From positions 558,001 through 622,000 of the forward strand of contig CANNAD010000002.1 of NCBI GenBank assembly GCA_947502645.1: a stretch of DNA of 64,000 nt. The letters run 5' to 3'. Below are positions 54,584 through 63,959 of the stretch, piece by piece. The translations under genes and the position numbers were made by a program. Source of the stretch: an uncultured Micrococcaceae bacterium (GTDB lineage: Bacteria > Actinomycetota > Actinomycetes > Actinomycetales > Micrococcaceae). Numbering within the stretch: the stretch's first letter is position 1; every line of letters starts with the position of its first letter. Under the pieces are notes generated by a model. The model was not told where the DNA came from. It saw nothing but the letters and a program-made list of their open reading frames with translations, and did no database searches.

Positions 54584-55290
54584 TGACCACCCCCGCACCA
54601 CCCATCCGGGTAGCGCTCGTCGACGACCAGCAACTGGTCCGGAGCGGCTTCAGCATGCTCATCAACTCACAACCCGACCTCGAGGTCGTCGCCCAGGCCG
54701 GGAACGGAGCCGAAGCCGTCGCCTCACTGGCCACCGTCAGAGCCGACGTCGTCCTCATGGACGTACGTATGCCGGGCATGGATGGGATCGAAGCAACCCA
54801 GCGCATCCTCGACCATGCCCGGGAAACCAGCGGCGGCGAACCCACCGTCCGCATCGTCGTCCTCACGACCTTTGACCTCGACGAATACGCACTCGCCGCC
54901 ATCCATGCCGGCGCCAGCGGATTCCTCCTCAAAGACGCACCACCGGAAGAACTCCTCGAAGCGATCCGCACCGTACACCGTGGCGACGCCGTCATCGCCC
55001 CCTCCACCACACGCCGGCTGCTCGAGCATGTAGCACCGATGCTCCGCCAACCCTCACCCGCAAAAGACACCCACAGCGCCGCCGTCGCCACCCTCACCGC
55101 CCGCGAGCGCGAAGTCTTCACGCTCATCGCGCAAGGGCACTCGAACCCGGAAATCGCGGCGATGCTGTTCCTGTCAGAGGCAACAGTGAAAACCCATGTG
55201 GGCCATATTCTGGCGAAACTGCAGGCCCGCGACAGGGTGCAGGCCGTGGTCATCGCCTACGAAACGGGGATCGTGTCCGCGGGAGGATGA
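54583..55290 (+). CDS. NarL/LuxR-type response regulator
   Basis: A 235-residue regulator. The receiver has RVALVDDQQLVRSGFSML, the phosphorylated Asp in VVLMDVRMPGMDGIEATQ and Lys in GFLLKDAPPEEL. The C-terminal LuxR helix-turn-helix is LTAREREVFTLIAQGHSNPE then ATVKTHVGHILAKLQARDR. It is co-translated with the kinase and followed after 100 bases by the ABC transporter genes, which it probably controls through the palindrome at 55307-55324. Confidence 0.93.
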   Translation: MTTPAPPIRVALVDDQQLVRSGFSMLINSQPDLEVVAQAGNGAEAVASLATVRADVVLMDVRMPGMDGIEATQRILDHARETSGGEPTVRIVVLTTFDLDEYALAAIHAGASGFLLKDAPPEELLEAIRTVHRGDAVIAPSTTRRLLEHVAPMLRQPSPAKDTHSAAVATLTAREREVFTLIAQGHSNPEIAAMLFLSEATVKTHVGHILAKLQARDRVQAVVIAYETGIVSAGG

Positions 55291-55306
55291 CGTCCCGGAC
55301 TGCCGG

Positions 55307-55324
55307 CTCATCCCGTGGGATGAG
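55307..55324. promoter_or_regulatory. Candidate response-regulator operator
   Basis: CTCATCCC-GT-GGGATGAG is a perfect 8-base-arm palindrome 67 bases before the ABC ATPase start and 17 bases after the response-regulator stop. LuxR-type regulators bind short palindromes like this near promoters, so it is a good candidate site for the preceding regulator. Confidence 0.5.
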
Positions 55325-55391
55325 AAGGTTTCGTCAAGGATCCCCACCAGGGGCCGATCCCCTGATGGCAACGAGTTCGTAGTGTGGAATC

Positions 55392-56168
55392 ATGACTACT
55401 TATACGAACGAAACCGGTGCCGCCCACACTGGGAAAGCCGCCAGCGGGGCCGCGGTGTCGACGTCGGGCCTGACAAAAACCTACGGCAAAGGCGATACCC
55501 GTGTAGAAGCGCTCAAAGGCATCAACCTCAGCTTCGAACGCGGCCGCTTCACCGCCATCATGGGTCCCTCCGGCTCCGGAAAATCCACGCTCATGCACTG
55601 CCTCGCCGGCCTGGACAACGCCGACGGCGGCACCATCCACATCGGCGACACCGAAATCACCAGCCTCGGCGACGCCCAACTCACACGCCTGCGCCGCACC
55701 CGCATCGGCTTCGTGTTCCAGTCCTTCAACCTCGTCCCCACCCTCACCGCCGAACAAAACATCACCCTCCCCGTCTCACTCGCCAACGGCACCGTGGACA
55801 AGGAATGGTTCACCTACATCACCACCACCCTTGGACTCACCGACCGCCTCACCCACAAACCCCACGAACTCTCCGGCGGACAGCAGCAGCGCGTCGCCGT
55901 CGCCCGCGCCCTCCTCACCCGGCCAGACGTCATCTTCGGCGACGAACCCACCGGAAACCTCGACTCACGCTCCGGCGCCGAAGTCCTCTCCCTCCTACGC
56001 CGCAGCTCCGCCGAAATGGGCCAGAGCATCATCATGGTCACCCACGACCCCGTCGCCGCCTCCTACGCGGACCGCGTGATCCTCATGAACGACGGCGCGC
56101 TCGCCGGCGAACTCACCAACCCAACAGCCGACGACGTCCTGGCCGCACTTGCCGGGCTGGGGGCCTGA
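55392..56168 (+). CDS. MacB/LolD-type ABC transporter ATPase
   Basis: A 258-residue ATPase with Walker A IMGPSGSGKSTLMHCLAGLD, Q-loop in VFQSFNLVPTLTAEQNI, signature LSGGQQQRVAVARALL and Walker B VIFGDEPTGNLDSRSG, typical of the 3.A.1.122 (MacB) type that works with FtsX-like permeases in export or mechanotransmission. It is 5 bases from the permease gene. With the two-component system upstream, the set resembles bacterial antimicrobial-peptide sensing and defence modules. Confidence 0.93.
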   Translation: MTTYTNETGAAHTGKAASGAAVSTSGLTKTYGKGDTRVEALKGINLSFERGRFTAIMGPSGSGKSTLMHCLAGLDNADGGTIHIGDTEITSLGDAQLTRLRRTRIGFVFQSFNLVPTLTAEQNITLPVSLANGTVDKEWFTYITTTLGLTDRLTHKPHELSGGQQQRVAVARALLTRPDVIFGDEPTGNLDSRSGAEVLSLLRRSSAEMGQSIIMVTHDPVAASYADRVILMNDGALAGELTNPTADDVLAALAGLGA

Positions 56169-56173
56169 ACACC

Positions 56174-58657
56174 ATGCTGCAAATAGCTCTCTCCCAACTC
56201 AAAACCCACTACCGGCGGTTCCTCGCCGTCGGACTCGCCGTGATCCTCGGCGTCGGATTCCTCTCCGCGACGCTCATGGTCGGCGGAACCACCAAAGCGT
56301 CCCTGCAGAACAGCATCGGCGCAACCTACGCCAAAGCAGACCTGGTGATCAGCGCCCAGGACGGCCTGTCTCCGGAGGCGCTCGACGCCGTCGCCGACGT
56401 TGACGGGGTCGACGGCCTCTACGCGGTGCGCATAGCCAGCACCCCGTTGAGCACAGGCAACACCACTACCTACGCCATGCTGCAGAACGTCTCACCCGTG
56501 CCCTCCATGGAACCGGCGTCGCTCACTTCCGGCGACCTGCCATCAACCGCACATGAGGTGACCGTTGATTCCGACTCGTCCAAGGATCTGGGCCTTGGCA
56601 TCGGCGATACCGTGAAACTTGACGTCGCGCCACCAACTGACGAGGCTGCTACTTCGAGCTCCCCGACCACGCCGTCCGCCCCCACCCGGGACGTGCTCAT
56701 CACCGGCATCACCGAACCCTCCGCACAGCCCTACATGGCCGGCGCCGTCCAGCTCACCGCCACCGAGGAACTCATCACAGAAGTAGCGGGACCAGATTCC
56801 CGGCCCTACAACGCCCAACTGAAACTGGCAGACGGAGCTGACACGGAAGCAACGACGTCGGCCGTCACCGCAGCACTCAAAGCCAACGGTTACGACACCG
56901 CCACCGTCCTCACCGCCGAAGAACAAACACTCGAAGACGTCGCCGCACTCTCCGGCGGCCAGGACCAACTCACCGTCGTCCTGCTGGCCTTCTCCATCGT
57001 CGCCATCATCGTCACAGCACTGGTCATCTCCAACACCTTCTCCGTCCTCGTGGCCCAACGAACCCGCGAACTCGGGTTGCTGCGATGCATCGGAGCAGAC
57101 CGGAAACAAATCCGGAACTCCGTCCTCGTGGAAGCCGCGATCGTCGGACTCCTGGCCTCCATCCTCGGCGTCCTGTTGGCCGCAGGCGTCATGGCGCTCC
57201 TCGTGGGCTGGGTGGCCCAAAACCCAGACACCGAATTTGCCACCCTCGCCATCCCGCCATCCGCCGTCGCCGTCGGAATCATCGTGGGCCTCGTCATGAC
57301 CCTCTCAGCCGCCTACCTGCCCGCCCGGGCCGCGACCGCCGTCGCACCCCTGGCAGCCCTCCGACCAGCCGAAGAAGCCGGAATCCGCAACAAACGCGGA
57401 CGGATTCGCCTGGGCATCGGCCTGTTCCTGGCCGTGACCGGTGGAGCGCTGCTGGCCTACGGCGCGGCAACAGCTGCGTTGCTCATAGCACTGCCCGGCG
57501 GGATCCTCTCCTTCCTCGGACTCCTCCTCTGTGCAGGACTGTTTGTTCCCGCACTGGTCTCCGCGTTCGGCCGCATCGCAGCACCGCTCGGCGTGCCCGG
57601 CAAACTCGCAGCCGTCAACGCCGTCCGCAACCCCAGCCGCACCACCGCAACCGCCACCGCACTACTCGTCGGCGTCACCCTGGTGACCATGATGATGACG
57701 GGAGCACAAACCTCACGCAACGCCTTCAACAACGAACTCGCAGGCGCCTACCCCGTGGACATGTCCGTAGCCGGTGTCCAGAACGCATCGACCGCCGCAC
57801 AGAAAGTATTCGACGTTCCCGGTGTAACCGCCGCCGCCGTACTCTCACCCGCCGGCACCGTGGACGAAGGATTGCCTGTCTACTCCGGATCCTCCGCCGA
57901 CGTCGCAGCCGTCCTCCGGGACGAATCCGTGCAGCTCACAGACGGCATGGTCCTGGTACCAAAAGGCTTCCCCACCACAGAGATCACCGTCACCGGAGCT
58001 GACTCAACCCTCACCCTCCCCGTGACCGAGATGAACACGGACAACTTCACACCCCTCATGACCACGGCAACAGCCGCCCAACTCGGCGCAGCCCCAGCCG
58101 GTCTCCGCAGCGAAGTCTGGATCGGCGTCGAGGACTCCATGGACGCGGCCGCCATCATGGACCTGCGCAGCGAACTCGTGGAACAACTCGGCGTCGACGA
58201 ATACCAGGTCAGCGGCGCAGCAATAGAACGGGCAACGTTCAACCAGGTCATCGACGTCCTACTGCTGGTCGTGACCGGGCTGCTCGCCATCGCCGTCCTG
58301 ATCGCACTGATCGGCGTCGCAAACACCCTGTCCCTATCCGTCCTCGAACGCACTCGCGAATCCTCCCTGCTGCGAGCGCTCGGACTCACCCGCGGGCAAC
58401 TCCGCGGAATGCTCGCCGTCGAAGCAGTCCTGATTGCCGGCGTCGCCGCCATGATCGGGTGCGTACTCGGCTCCGTGTACGGGTGGCTCGGGGCGCAATC
58501 GGCACTCGGCGCGATCGCCGTCGTCGAACCGTCCATACCCTGGCTGCAGCTGCTTGGTGTGCTCGGAGTCGCCGTCGTCGCAGGGCTCCTCGCCTCCGTG
58601 CTGCCCGCTCACCGGGCGGCCCGGCTGTCGCCGGTCGAGGGCCTCGCAGCGGAGTAG
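56174..58657 (+). CDS. FtsX-like ABC transporter permease (MacB type)
   Basis: An 827-residue permease starting MLQIALSQLKTHYRRFLAVG at 56174; the longer open frame upstream is antisense/out-of-frame filler. One span near the N-terminus (FLAVGLAVILGVGFLSATLMV) is followed by a large extracellular domain, then FtsX spans around 275-420, four more central spans, a second extracellular domain, and three C-terminal spans with RTRESSLLRALGLTRGQLRG, matched by RTRELGLLRCIGADRKQIRN in the first half. The two halves are internally duplicated. It forms a complex with the ATPase, 5 bases upstream. Confidence 0.92.
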   Translation: MLQIALSQLKTHYRRFLAVGLAVILGVGFLSATLMVGGTTKASLQNSIGATYAKADLVISAQDGLSPEALDAVADVDGVDGLYAVRIASTPLSTGNTTTYAMLQNVSPVPSMEPASLTSGDLPSTAHEVTVDSDSSKDLGLGIGDTVKLDVAPPTDEAATSSSPTTPSAPTRDVLITGITEPSAQPYMAGAVQLTATEELITEVAGPDSRPYNAQLKLADGADTEATTSAVTAALKANGYDTATVLTAEEQTLEDVAALSGGQDQLTVVLLAFSIVAIIVTALVISNTFSVLVAQRTRELGLLRCIGADRKQIRNSVLVEAAIVGLLASILGVLLAAGVMALLVGWVAQNPDTEFATLAIPPSAVAVGIIVGLVMTLSAAYLPARAATAVAPLAALRPAEEAGIRNKRGRIRLGIGLFLAVTGGALLAYGAATAALLIALPGGILSFLGLLLCAGLFVPALVSAFGRIAAPLGVPGKLAAVNAVRNPSRTTATATALLVGVTLVTMMMTGAQTSRNAFNNELAGAYPVDMSVAGVQNASTAAQKVFDVPGVTAAAVLSPAGTVDEGLPVYSGSSADVAAVLRDESVQLTDGMVLVPKGFPTTEITVTGADSTLTLPVTEMNTDNFTPLMTTATAAQLGAAPAGLRSEVWIGVEDSMDAAAIMDLRSELVEQLGVDEYQVSGAAIERATFNQVIDVLLLVVTGLLAIAVLIALIGVANTLSLSVLERTRESSLLRALGLTRGQLRGMLAVEAVLIAGVAAMIGCVLGSVYGWLGAQSALGAIAVVEPSIPWLQLLGVLGVAVVAGLLASVLPAHRAARLSPVEGLAAE

Positions 58658-58709
58658 GCCGGCGCTTCCCCCGGCGCTTCCTCCTGCGCTTCTCCTGCGC
58701 TTCTCCTCT

Positions 58710-58783
58710 GGCCGAAGTCGGGGTTTGTCCGCGAAGTCACCCCTTGTAAGGGGTGACTTCGACGGTAAAGTGTGACTTCGGCC
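58710..58783. repeat. Palindromic intergenic element, copy A
   Basis: An imperfect long palindrome. Outer arms GGCCGAAGTC and GACTTCGGCC enclose the inner hairpin CGAAGTCACCCCTT-GT-AAGGGGTGACTTCG. It follows the FtsX-like permease stop by about 53 bases. Copies B and C at 59865-59938 and 62276-62324 share the core GTCACCCC/GGGGTGAC-like arms and the flanking TTTGTCCGCG/CGG-TAAA motifs. Confidence 0.75.
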
Positions 58784-58937
58784 GGGGGCGGGCTGGGCGC
58801 TGGGCGGGGTTTGGTGCGGCGGGATGTGGTGGGGTGGGTCAGCGACTTGCCCTCCACACCACGCGGTCCGCCACACTCCTTCCACATATGGCAGGTCACA
58901 GATGCGCCCGACGACGACGGCGAGCCACGCTGGTGCC

Positions 58938-59911
58938 ATGGAACCTGTGCGGCAGCCCCTGAATGCGAATGACATCATGACGTACCAGCAACTGCGCCGT
59001 TCGGGGCTCTCGGATCAGGAAATCGCCGCAGGCACGAGCGCAGGTCGGTTCCACAGATTACGGCGAGGCGTTTTCATCGATGCACAACGATGGAACGAAG
59101 CCCCGTTCTGGGAGCAGGACCTTGTTGCGGTTCTGGCGCACCATGCCATGTCGCAAGAGCGCGGCGTCTACTCGCGCGTTTCCGCCGCGCGACTCATCGG
59201 TCTTGACCTCTGGAACGCTCCGGCGGCTGTGCACGTCATGCACGTTGGCCGCCGGGGCGACCGCGGTCCCACCGGCAACATCATTCGCCACAACCAACGA
59301 GTTCCCCCGCAGCAGATCATGAGTGTCAACGGAATACTCACCACGTCCCTGGAGCGGACCATCGTGGACTGCGCACGGATGCTCACACCGGAGAGCGCTC
59401 TCGTCACAGCGGATTCGGGCCTTCGACTGGGAGCCTCACCATTCGAGCTCGCAAAGCTCCTCAAAGCGGGTGCTGGTAGTCGAAACATCAACAGGGTCCG
59501 TCAGGCACTTGACATGGCAGACGAAGACTCGGAATCCGCTGGCGAATCACGGCTCAGGTTCAAACTTCTCCAGTGGAACTTCCCTGCGCCCGTTCTCCAG
59601 ATCAACATTCCAACCGCCGTCGGGCTATACCGCGGCGATATGGGTGGCCCGATCTCAGACTACTCGCCGAATTCGACGGCGAAGCCAAGTACACCGACTA
59701 TGGACCCGCAGCCCAGGCGTTGATCGATGAACGTCGTCGGGAAGCGCACCTGATGGAGGCCGGCTGGCAGATCATTCGGGTTCGGTGGCAGGATCTCGAT
59801 GACGGCGGCGCTGGCCTCCGCCGACGCTTCGACGCAGCCTTCGAGCGCGCGGCCCACAACAACCCGCCGAAGTCACCCTTTACCGACGAGATCACCCTTT
59901 GTGCGGGGTGA
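58938..59911 (+). pseudogene. AbiEi-antitoxin-like / DUF559 protein, frameshifted
   Basis: From ATG 58938 the protein begins MEPVRQPLNANDIMTYQQLR and carries an N-terminal AbiEi-type winged-helix region, as in proteins that end with a DUF559 nuclease-like domain. Near 59643 the frame breaks: upstream reads GLYRGDMG, while the natural continuation WPDLRLLAEFDGEAKYTDYG is one base out of frame, consistent with a one-base deletion (or a sequencing error). The C-terminal nuclease-like part runs to TGA at 59911, and its last residues (PPKSPFTDEITLCAG) are encoded inside palindrome copy B. The full product is therefore probably not made. Confidence 0.65.
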
Positions 59912-59938
59912 TCTCGTCGGTAACCCCCGACCTCGGCG
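59865..59938. repeat. Palindromic intergenic element, copy B
   Basis: Outer arms CGCCGAAGTC and GACCTCGGCG surround the inner hairpin ACCGACGAGATCACCC and GGGTGATCTCGTCGGT (59882-59921, spacer included). The element overlaps the end of the AbiEi/DUF559 reading frame and has supplied its stop codon. Confidence 0.75.
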
Positions 59939-60049
59939 ATGCTTTGCTGGGTGAGCTGGGCTGAGCTAGTTGAACGACAGGGTAGAGCGCTGGGCATACT
60001 GTACGTAGGCTTAGGATCGAGAAGCGTTCGCAGACTTCAGGAGAATCCC

Positions 60050-60568
60050 ATGAAGCAAAAAGTCCCAGCCGCCATAGATCAGGAACTCCTCAGCAAGTAC
60101 GTTCAGGACCACATGATGGCCGCACACTCCGGAGTCAAACTGTTTGAGGAAGCGAAGAAAGTCTGGGCGGGCACCGACGTAGGGCGCAGACTCGCATCCA
60201 TGACAGCGGAGATCCAAAATGAACGAGTGGAGCTGAACAAGATAGCGTCCCGGCTCAAAATCAAAGTGCCCCTGTCAAAACGGCTCATGTCCAGGACCGG
60301 CCACACCCTCTCAAGACTCAATCCCCTGAATCCGACCGGCTCCCGTGACCGCCTTCCAGGGCAACTCGAGCTCGAAGCGTTACACGCCGCCGTCGCCGGT
60401 AAGGAATGTCTGTGGCACACGCTCGCGACGCTCTCCCACGATGATCCACGCATCAGTGAGCCGCAGATTCAAAGACTTCTGGAACAGGCCAAAGACCAGC
60501 AGCACCGGATCGCCAACATCATCAGCGAAACGGCCGCTACCCGCTTCCGGGCCGATCGAACTTCCTGA
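60050..60568 (+). CDS. Small helical protein, function unknown
   Basis: A 172-residue cytoplasmic protein from ATG 60050, preceded by AGGAGAATCCC. The frame extends upstream to 59939 but that part overlaps palindrome copy B and has no coding look. The sequence is strongly helical with regular hydrophobic spacing (ELLSKYVQDHMMAAHSGVKL, RRLASMTAEIQNERVELNKI, EQAKDQQHRIANIISETAAT), which suggests a ferritin-like or four-helix bundle; metal ligands are not clear. I do not recognise the family. It converges with metG, 33 bases apart. Confidence 0.7.
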   Translation: MKQKVPAAIDQELLSKYVQDHMMAAHSGVKLFEEAKKVWAGTDVGRRLASMTAEIQNERVELNKIASRLKIKVPLSKRLMSRTGHTLSRLNPLNPTGSRDRLPGQLELEALHAAVAGKECLWHTLATLSHDDPRISEPQIQRLLEQAKDQQHRIANIISETAATRFRADRTS

Positions 60569-60601
60569 ATCCGCGGCCGAGATACGAACCGTGCCGGCGA
60601 A

Positions 60602-62209
60602 TCAGTCCTCGTACTTCGGGAAAATCGGGGTAGGCGCCGGCAGCTCTGTACCCGGCACCAAAGGTGTGGACAGCGCGGCGAAGGTGCGGGCGTCGTCGTC
60701 GGGCTGGCCGAGAACCGACAGCAGCTTGCCGGCACCGCCGGGCATAACGGGCTGAATCAGCAGTGCGACAACCCGCACCACTTCCAACGTCACGTACAGC
60801 ACAGTGTTCATGCGCTCGACGTCGGTCTTCCGCAAGACCCACGGCTGCTGCTCCGCGAAGTACGCGTTCGTCTCCCCCAGCACTGCCCATACCGCTTCGA
60901 GAGCACGGCTGAATTCCTGCCGCTCAAAGAAGTCACGGCAGATCGCTGGCAGCGCGTTGGCGCGATCCAGAATTTCCTGGTCCGCGTCCGCATACGTTCC
61001 GGGCACGGGCACCCGGCCCTCACAGTTCTTGCTGACCATGGACAATGACCGTTGTGCAAGGTTGCCAAGATTATTGGCCAGATCAGAGTTCATGCGCCCA
61101 GTAATGGCTTCATGGCTATACGATCCGTCGGCGCCGAACGGCACCTCGCGCAGAAGAAAATACCGGACCTGATCCAACCCGTACTGGTCCACCCAGTCCT
61201 GCGGAGCAACAACATTGCCCAGCGACTTGGACATCTTGATGCCCTTATTGTGCAGGTGCCCGTGGATCATGACGCGCTTGGGCAACGGCAGATCCGCACT
61301 CATCAGGAACGCCGGCCAATACACAGCGTGGAAGCGGGAAATGTCCTTCCCAATGATGTGGACATCGCACGGCCAGTACTTACTGAAAGCCTCAGAATCA
61401 GTGTCCGGGTAGCCGACGCCGGTCAGGTAGTTGGTCAGCGCGTCCACCCACACGTACATCACGTGGTCCGGGTTGCCCGGCACCGGGACTCCCCAATCGA
61501 ACGTGGTGCGGCTGATCGACAGATCTTCCAACCCTCCGCGGACAAAGCTCGCCACTTCGTTGCGTTTGGTGGCGGGTGCAGCCCAGTCCGGCTGCTCGCT
61601 GTAGAGCGCCAGAAGTTTGTCCTGATAGGCAGAGAGCCGGAAAAAGTACGACTCTTCCTCGGTCCAGGTGACCTCGGTGTCGCTTTCGGTCGAATAGCGA
61701 ACGCCGTCTTCCCGGACCTCGGTCTCATCTTCCGAGTAGAACGCCTCGTCGCGCACGGAGTACCAGCCGGCGTATTTGTCCAGATAGATGTCGCCCTTGG
61801 CTTCCATCTTCTTCCAGATAGCCTGCGCCGCCCTCAGGTGATCCTCGTCCGTGGTGCGGATGAAGCGATCGTAGGAGCTGCCGACGTCGTCGTTCATCTG
61901 CTTGAACGCCTGAGCGTTGCGGGTGGCAAGCTCCATGACGGGGATGCCCTCGCGGTCTGCGGTCTGCTGCATTTTCAGCCCGTGCTCGTCCGTGCCCGTG
62001 AGGAACCTGACGTCGAAACCGTCGAGGCGCTTGAAGCGCGCCAGGGCGTCCGCCGCGATCGCCTCGTAGGCGTGGCCGATGTGGGGGACGCCGTTGGGGT
62101 ACGAGATCGCGGTTGTTACATAAAATGGGGGCTTCGCTTCAGATGTCACACCTAAAAATCTACCGTACTCGGCGCTGCGGTAGCCCATCGATGACCCGCG
62201 CCAGGTCAT
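60602..62209 (-). CDS. metG: Methionyl-tRNA synthetase
   Basis: Class I aminoacyl-tRNA synthetase, 535 residues, short form without a C-terminal tRNA-binding domain. Motifs: the HIGH motif in [37 protein letters not shown], and the KMSKS motif in [22 protein letters not shown]. The start is uncertain: ATG 62209 has only a weak ribosome site (GGTGA), and GTG 62149 ([11 protein letters not shown]) would give a more typical N-terminus. Palindrome copy C lies in its upstream region, about 70 bases away. Confidence 0.95.
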   Translation of the reverse strand: MTWRGSSMGYRSAEYGRFLGVTSEAKPPFYVTTAISYPNGVPHIGHAYEAIAADALARFKRLDGFDVRFLTGTDEHGLKMQQTADREGIPVMELATRNAQAFKQMNDDVGSSYDRFIRTTDEDHLRAAQAIWKKMEAKGDIYLDKYAGWYSVRDEAFYSEDETEVREDGVRYSTESDTEVTWTEEESYFFRLSAYQDKLLALYSEQPDWAAPATKRNEVASFVRGGLEDLSISRTTFDWGVPVPGNPDHVMYVWVDALTNYLTGVGYPDTDSEAFSKYWPCDVHIIGKDISRFHAVYWPAFLMSADLPLPKRVMIHGHLHNKGIKMSKSLGNVVAPQDWVDQYGLDQVRYFLLREVPFGADGSYSHEAITGRMNSDLANNLGNLAQRSLSMVSKNCEGRVPVPGTYADADQEILDRANALPAICRDFFERQEFSRALEAVWAVLGETNAYFAEQQPWVLRKTDVERMNTVLYVTLEVVRVVALLIQPVMPGGAGKLLSVLGQPDDDARTFAALSTPLVPGTELPAPTPIFPKYED

Positions 62210-62275
62210 AGTGCCGTCACCCGGCTATCCGCGGACCGCCTGCCTGCCCACCTGCCTCATCCAGCGCGAGATCAG

Positions 62276-62324
62276 GGTTTGTCCGCGAGATCACCCCTCA
62301 CAAAGGGTGATCTCGCGGATAAAC
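62276..62324. repeat. Palindromic intergenic element, copy C
   Basis: Inner hairpin TCCGCGAGATCACCC and GGGTGATCTCGCGGA (62282-62319, spacer included) with flanks GGTTTG and TAAACC. It lies between the serA stop and the metG start on the minus strand, in a good position to end serA transcription. The sequence ACTTCGGC follows at 62330, as in copy A. Confidence 0.75.
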
Positions 62325-62363
62325 CCCGACTTCGGCAAAAAAGAGCGAGGTGACCCGGGAAGG

Positions 62364-63959
62364 TCAGTCTTGCAGGTCTACCCCACGGGCTAGGGTGGCC
62401 CCTACCTCAGACTTCACGGCGTCGAGCAGTTCCTGCGGAACCGAGGAATCAACGGTCAGAAGGCACAGGACCTGCCCGCCGTCGTCGTTCCTGGCAACCT
62501 GCATGCCCGCAATGTTGATGTTGTGATCGCCCAGGATCCGGCCGACAGCACCAATCACCCCTGTGCGGTCCTGGTACACGAAGAGCAGCAGGTGCTCGCT
62601 GATCGGGATCTCGATCTCGAACCCGTTGACGCCCACGAGCTTCTGAATCTGGCGGTGCCCGGTCAACGTACCGGAAACCGAGATCTGCGAACCGTCAGAG
62701 AGCGCGCCTCGAACCGTGAGCACGTTACGGTACTCCTCAGACTCCGAAGTGGTGATCAGCCTGGTTGCGATGCCGCGCTGTTCGGCCAACACCGGGGCGT
62801 TGACGTAGGACACCTGTTCGGAGACGACGTCGGTGAAAACGCCCTTGAGCGCTGCGAGTTCCAACGCCTTGACGTCCAGTTCGGCGATCTCGCCCGCAAC
62901 CTCGACGTCAATGGCCGTTGGTGAATCGTGGCTCAGCGCCGTGAAGATTCGACCGAGCTTCTCCATCAAAGGAATACCGGGACGCACTTCAGGTGCGATG
63001 ATCCCTCCTGCCACGTTGACGGCGTCGGGCACCAACTCACCAGCCAGGGCGAGCCGCACCGACTTCGCCACGGACACGCCCGCCTTCTCCTGCGCTTCGT
63101 GGGTGGAGGCACCAAGGTGCGGTGTGACAACAACGTTCTCGAGTGCGAAGAACGGCAGATCGGTGCTGGGCTCATTGACGAAAACGTCAACGGCCGCACC
63201 GGCGATCGCACCAGTGGTGAGCGCCGTGTAGAGGGCGCTCTCATCGATGAGTCCGCCACGGGCAACGTTGATGACGAAGGCGGATTCCTTCATCTTGGCG
63301 AAGGCATCCGTGCCGAGCATCCCGAGAGTTTCGGGCGTCTTGGGCATGTGGATGGTCACGACGTCCGACTGCTCCAACAACTCGTCCAGGGTCACCAGAC
63401 GCACGCCCAGCTGCGCGGCCCGCGCGGAGGTCACGTAGGGGTCGTATGCGAGGATCTCGGTCTCGAATCCCTGCAGCCGGGCAGCAACGAGAGCGCCGAT
63501 GCGCCCCAGGCCAATGATCCCGATCTTCTTCTCGTACAGCTCCACACCGGTGTACCTTGAGCGCTTCCACTCGCCGTTCTTGAGCGAGGAGTTGCCGGCC
63601 GGGATGTTACGCGCCAGGCCAAGGATGTGACCAACGGTCAGTTCTGCCGCGGACACAATGTTCGACGTCGGCGCGTTGACCACCATGACGCCAGCGTGTG
63701 TGGCCGCTTTGATATCCACATTGTCCAGCCCGACGCCGGCCCTGGCGATGACCTTCAGCTTCGGTGCTGCTGCAATCGCCTCGGCATCCACCTGCGTGGC
63801 GGAGCGCACCAGGATGGCGTCCACGGATGCGATGTCCCGCAGGAGCTGGGCGCGGTCGGCGCCGTCGGTCGATCGGATCTCAAAGTCGGGACCCAGCGCC
63901 TCGACGGTGGCGGGTGATAGTTCCTCAGCAATCAGGACGACGGGTTTGGTGGGGGTCAC
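62364..63959 (-). CDS. serA: D-3-phosphoglycerate dehydrogenase
   Basis: First step of serine synthesis: oxidises 3-phosphoglycerate to 3-phosphohydroxypyruvate. The 531-residue long form has a catalytic/NAD-binding half with VNAPTSNIVSAAELTVGHIL, IIGLGRIGALVAARL and GGLIDESALYTAL, a middle ASB domain, and a C-terminal ACT-type regulatory domain (VYQDRTGVIGAVGRILGDHN). Serine feedback is expected from this architecture. Start at ATG 63959. Confidence 0.96.
   Translation of the reverse strand: MTPTKPVVLIAEELSPATVEALGPDFEIRSTDGADRAQLLRDIASVDAILVRSATQVDAEAIAAAPKLKVIARAGVGLDNVDIKAATHAGVMVVNAPTSNIVSAAELTVGHILGLARNIPAGNSSLKNGEWKRSRYTGVELYEKKIGIIGLGRIGALVAARLQGFETEILAYDPYVTSARAAQLGVRLVTLDELLEQSDVVTIHMPKTPETLGMLGTDAFAKMKESAFVINVARGGLIDESALYTALTTGAIAGAAVDVFVNEPSTDLPFFALENVVVTPHLGASTHEAQEKAGVSVAKSVRLALAGELVPDAVNVAGGIIAPEVRPGIPLMEKLGRIFTALSHDSPTAIDVEVAGEIAELDVKALELAALKGVFTDVVSEQVSYVNAPVLAEQRGIATRLITTSESEEYRNVLTVRGALSDGSQISVSGTLTGHRQIQKLVGVNGFEIEIPISEHLLLFVYQDRTGVIGAVGRILGDHNINIAGMQVARNDDGGQVLCLLTVDSSVPQELLDAVKSEVGATLARGVDLQD

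Noticed and set aside
55196-56173. Extension of the FtsX permease frame to 55196
   Set aside because: The extension overlaps the response regulator and ABC ATPase genes out of frame. The permease begins at MLQIALSQ (56174).
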